Shown: piece after piece, positions 5,964 through 6,690 of the stretch
Numbering within the stretch: position 1 is the first letter of the stretch
Layout: each line of letters starts with the position of its first letter
Assembly (NCBI GenBank): GCA_016790385.1
Contig: JAEUNV010000108.1
Coordinates: 1 to 6,690 of the forward strand
Reading direction: 5' to 3'
DNA: 6,690 bases
Origin: Zoogloea sp.
Lineage (GTDB): Bacteria; Pseudomonadota; Gammaproteobacteria; Burkholderiales; Rhodocyclaceae
Notes under the pieces: generated by a model
The model's input: only the letters and a program-made list of their open reading frames with translations
Told to the model about the DNA's origin: nothing
Databases searched by the model: none
Program-made: the position numbers and the translations under genes

Positions 5964-6443
5964 ATGAACCCGAGAATCTTCCTTTCGCTGGCTGCCTCGC
6001 TGTGTATGTCCCCGGCCTGGGCGGATATCTACAAGTGCGTTGATGAGGCTGGCCACGTTACTTACACCAACAGTAAGCCATCCGGGCGGGGGTGTGGCGT
6101 TCTGGCCCGTGATCAGGCGGTGTCTTCCGTTCCCAGTGCATCCCGCCCCGCTGCTTCGCCCCAAAATGGTGCATCTGGCGCGGCTGCGGGTTTCCCCCGG
6201 GTCGATACGGGCACCCAAAAGGCGCGTGACAGTGACCGGCGCCGCATTCTTGACGAAGAACTGGCCAACGAGCAAAAGGCGCTCGATGCCGCCCGGCGGG
6301 AGCTCGCCAGCCAGGAGAGCATCCGTACTGATGAGCGGAACTACCAAAAAGCGCTTGAGCGGCTACAACCCTACAAAGACAAGCTCCAGATCCATGAGCG
6401 GAACATTGAGGCCTTGCGCAAGGAAATTGCAAACCTCCGATAG
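5964..6443 (+). CDS. Secreted DUF4124-domain protein with C-terminal coiled coil
   Basis: This small exported protein of 159 residues has no known activity. Residues 1-20 are a signal peptide with a basic N-terminus, a hydrophobic core and an AWA cleavage site before DIYK. Residues 21-36 (DIYKCVDEAGHVTYTN) are the hallmark start of the DUF4124 domain. C25 and C44 could form a disulfide in the periplasm. A low-complexity Ser/Pro/Ala linker runs from about 53 to 76. From about 90 to the end the chain is rich in Glu, Lys, Arg, Gln and Leu, with heptad-like spacing that suggests a long helix or coiled coil. An earlier TTG in frame at 5886 is rejected because it lies inside the glnA terminator and would bury the signal peptide. 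No good Shine-Dalgarno sequence or promoter is visible. It lies between glnA and glnL. Confidence 0.85.
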   Translation: MNPRIFLSLAASLCMSPAWADIYKCVDEAGHVTYTNSKPSGRGCGVLARDQAVSSVPSASRPAASPQNGASGAAAGFPRVDTGTQKARDSDRRRILDEELANEQKALDAARRELASQESIRTDERNYQKALERLQPYKDKLQIHERNIEALRKEIANLR

Positions 6444-6505
6444 GGCCGCGCTGCCTGATCGCTAAACGGCGGCAAGTGGTCTGCTTCTTGCATTGGTCTG
6501 CCCCT

Positions 6506-6690
6506 ATGCAAAACGACCAATCCCTCAGCTCCACCTCGCCGTTTGCTGGCCTCGAATTGTTGTCATCTGCCGTGGTGCTGGTGGATGACGAACTGACCGT
6601 GCGCTATCTGAACCCCGGGGCTGAAAACCTTTTTGCAGCGAGCAGCCGCAAGATCGTCGGATACTCGCTGCGCCGTCTGCTTGGAGAGCC
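6506..6690 (+). CDS. glnL: Nitrogen regulation sensor histidine kinase NtrB (GlnL), 5' part only
   Basis: Only the first 61 residues are in the window. They read as the N-terminal PAS domain of NtrB: GLELLSSAVVLVDDELTVRY at 15-34, then the hallmark LNPGAENLFAASSRKIVGYSL to residue 55. NtrB is a soluble kinase that phosphorylates NtrC when nitrogen is limiting; the PII protein (GlnB) turns it toward dephosphorylation when nitrogen is plentiful. The lack of a membrane segment before the PAS domain and the glnA neighbourhood favour NtrB over NtrY. The kinase core, its phospho-accepting histidine, and presumably ntrC lie beyond 6690. The start has no clear Shine-Dalgarno sequence, but no better in-frame start precedes the PAS domain. 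Confidence 0.9.
   Translation, partial: MQNDQSLSSTSPFAGLELLSSAVVLVDDELTVRYLNPGAENLFAASSRKIVGYSLRRLLGE

Overview
The window holds ordinary chromosomal core genes of a GC-rich betaproteobacterium. The rhodanese and RfaE2 proteins, and the glnA / DUF4124 gene / glnL (ntrB) order, resemble what I recall from Rhodocyclales such as Azoarcus, Thauera and Zoogloea. That placement is inferred from resemblance, not from a search. I see no phage, insertion sequence, CRISPR array, tRNA or rRNA, and nothing that amounts to a new defence or mobile system.

Layout. Bases 1-2374, minus strand: a tight three-gene cluster reading EEP-family hydrolase (YbhP-like), clsB-type cardiolipin synthase, rfaE2 heptose-phosphate adenylyltransferase. 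The last gene runs off the window. Two of the three products build the envelope (phospholipid and LPS core), and the first two match the adjacent E. coli pair ybhP/clsB. Bases 2434-2460: a strong rho-independent terminator closing the next minus-strand unit. Bases 2479-4050, minus strand: a rhodanese gene followed 15 bases later by nadA (quinolinate synthase, NAD biosynthesis), behind a good sigma-70 promoter at 4082-4109. Bases 4051-4403: a divergent control region. Bases 4404-5813, plus strand: glnA, glutamine synthetase type I. Bases 5826-5891: two stem-loops, the second a clear terminator. Bases 5964-6443: a small secreted DUF4124 protein with a coiled-coil tail. Bases 6506-6690: the start of glnL/ntrB, the nitrogen sensor kinase, cut by the window edge.

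The best-resolved regulation is in front of glnA: two 17-base dyads matching the NtrC site, with centres 31 bases apart, followed by a sigma-54 promoter with the exact GG-N10-GC spacing. The enhancer sites fall near -128 and -97 from the predicted start, much like E. coli glnAp2. With glnL just downstream, the region looks like a nitrogen-control locus: NtrB/NtrC senses nitrogen status and drives glnA through sigma-54. GlnA also keeps the tyrosine that is adenylylated (Y398), so control after translation is expected too.
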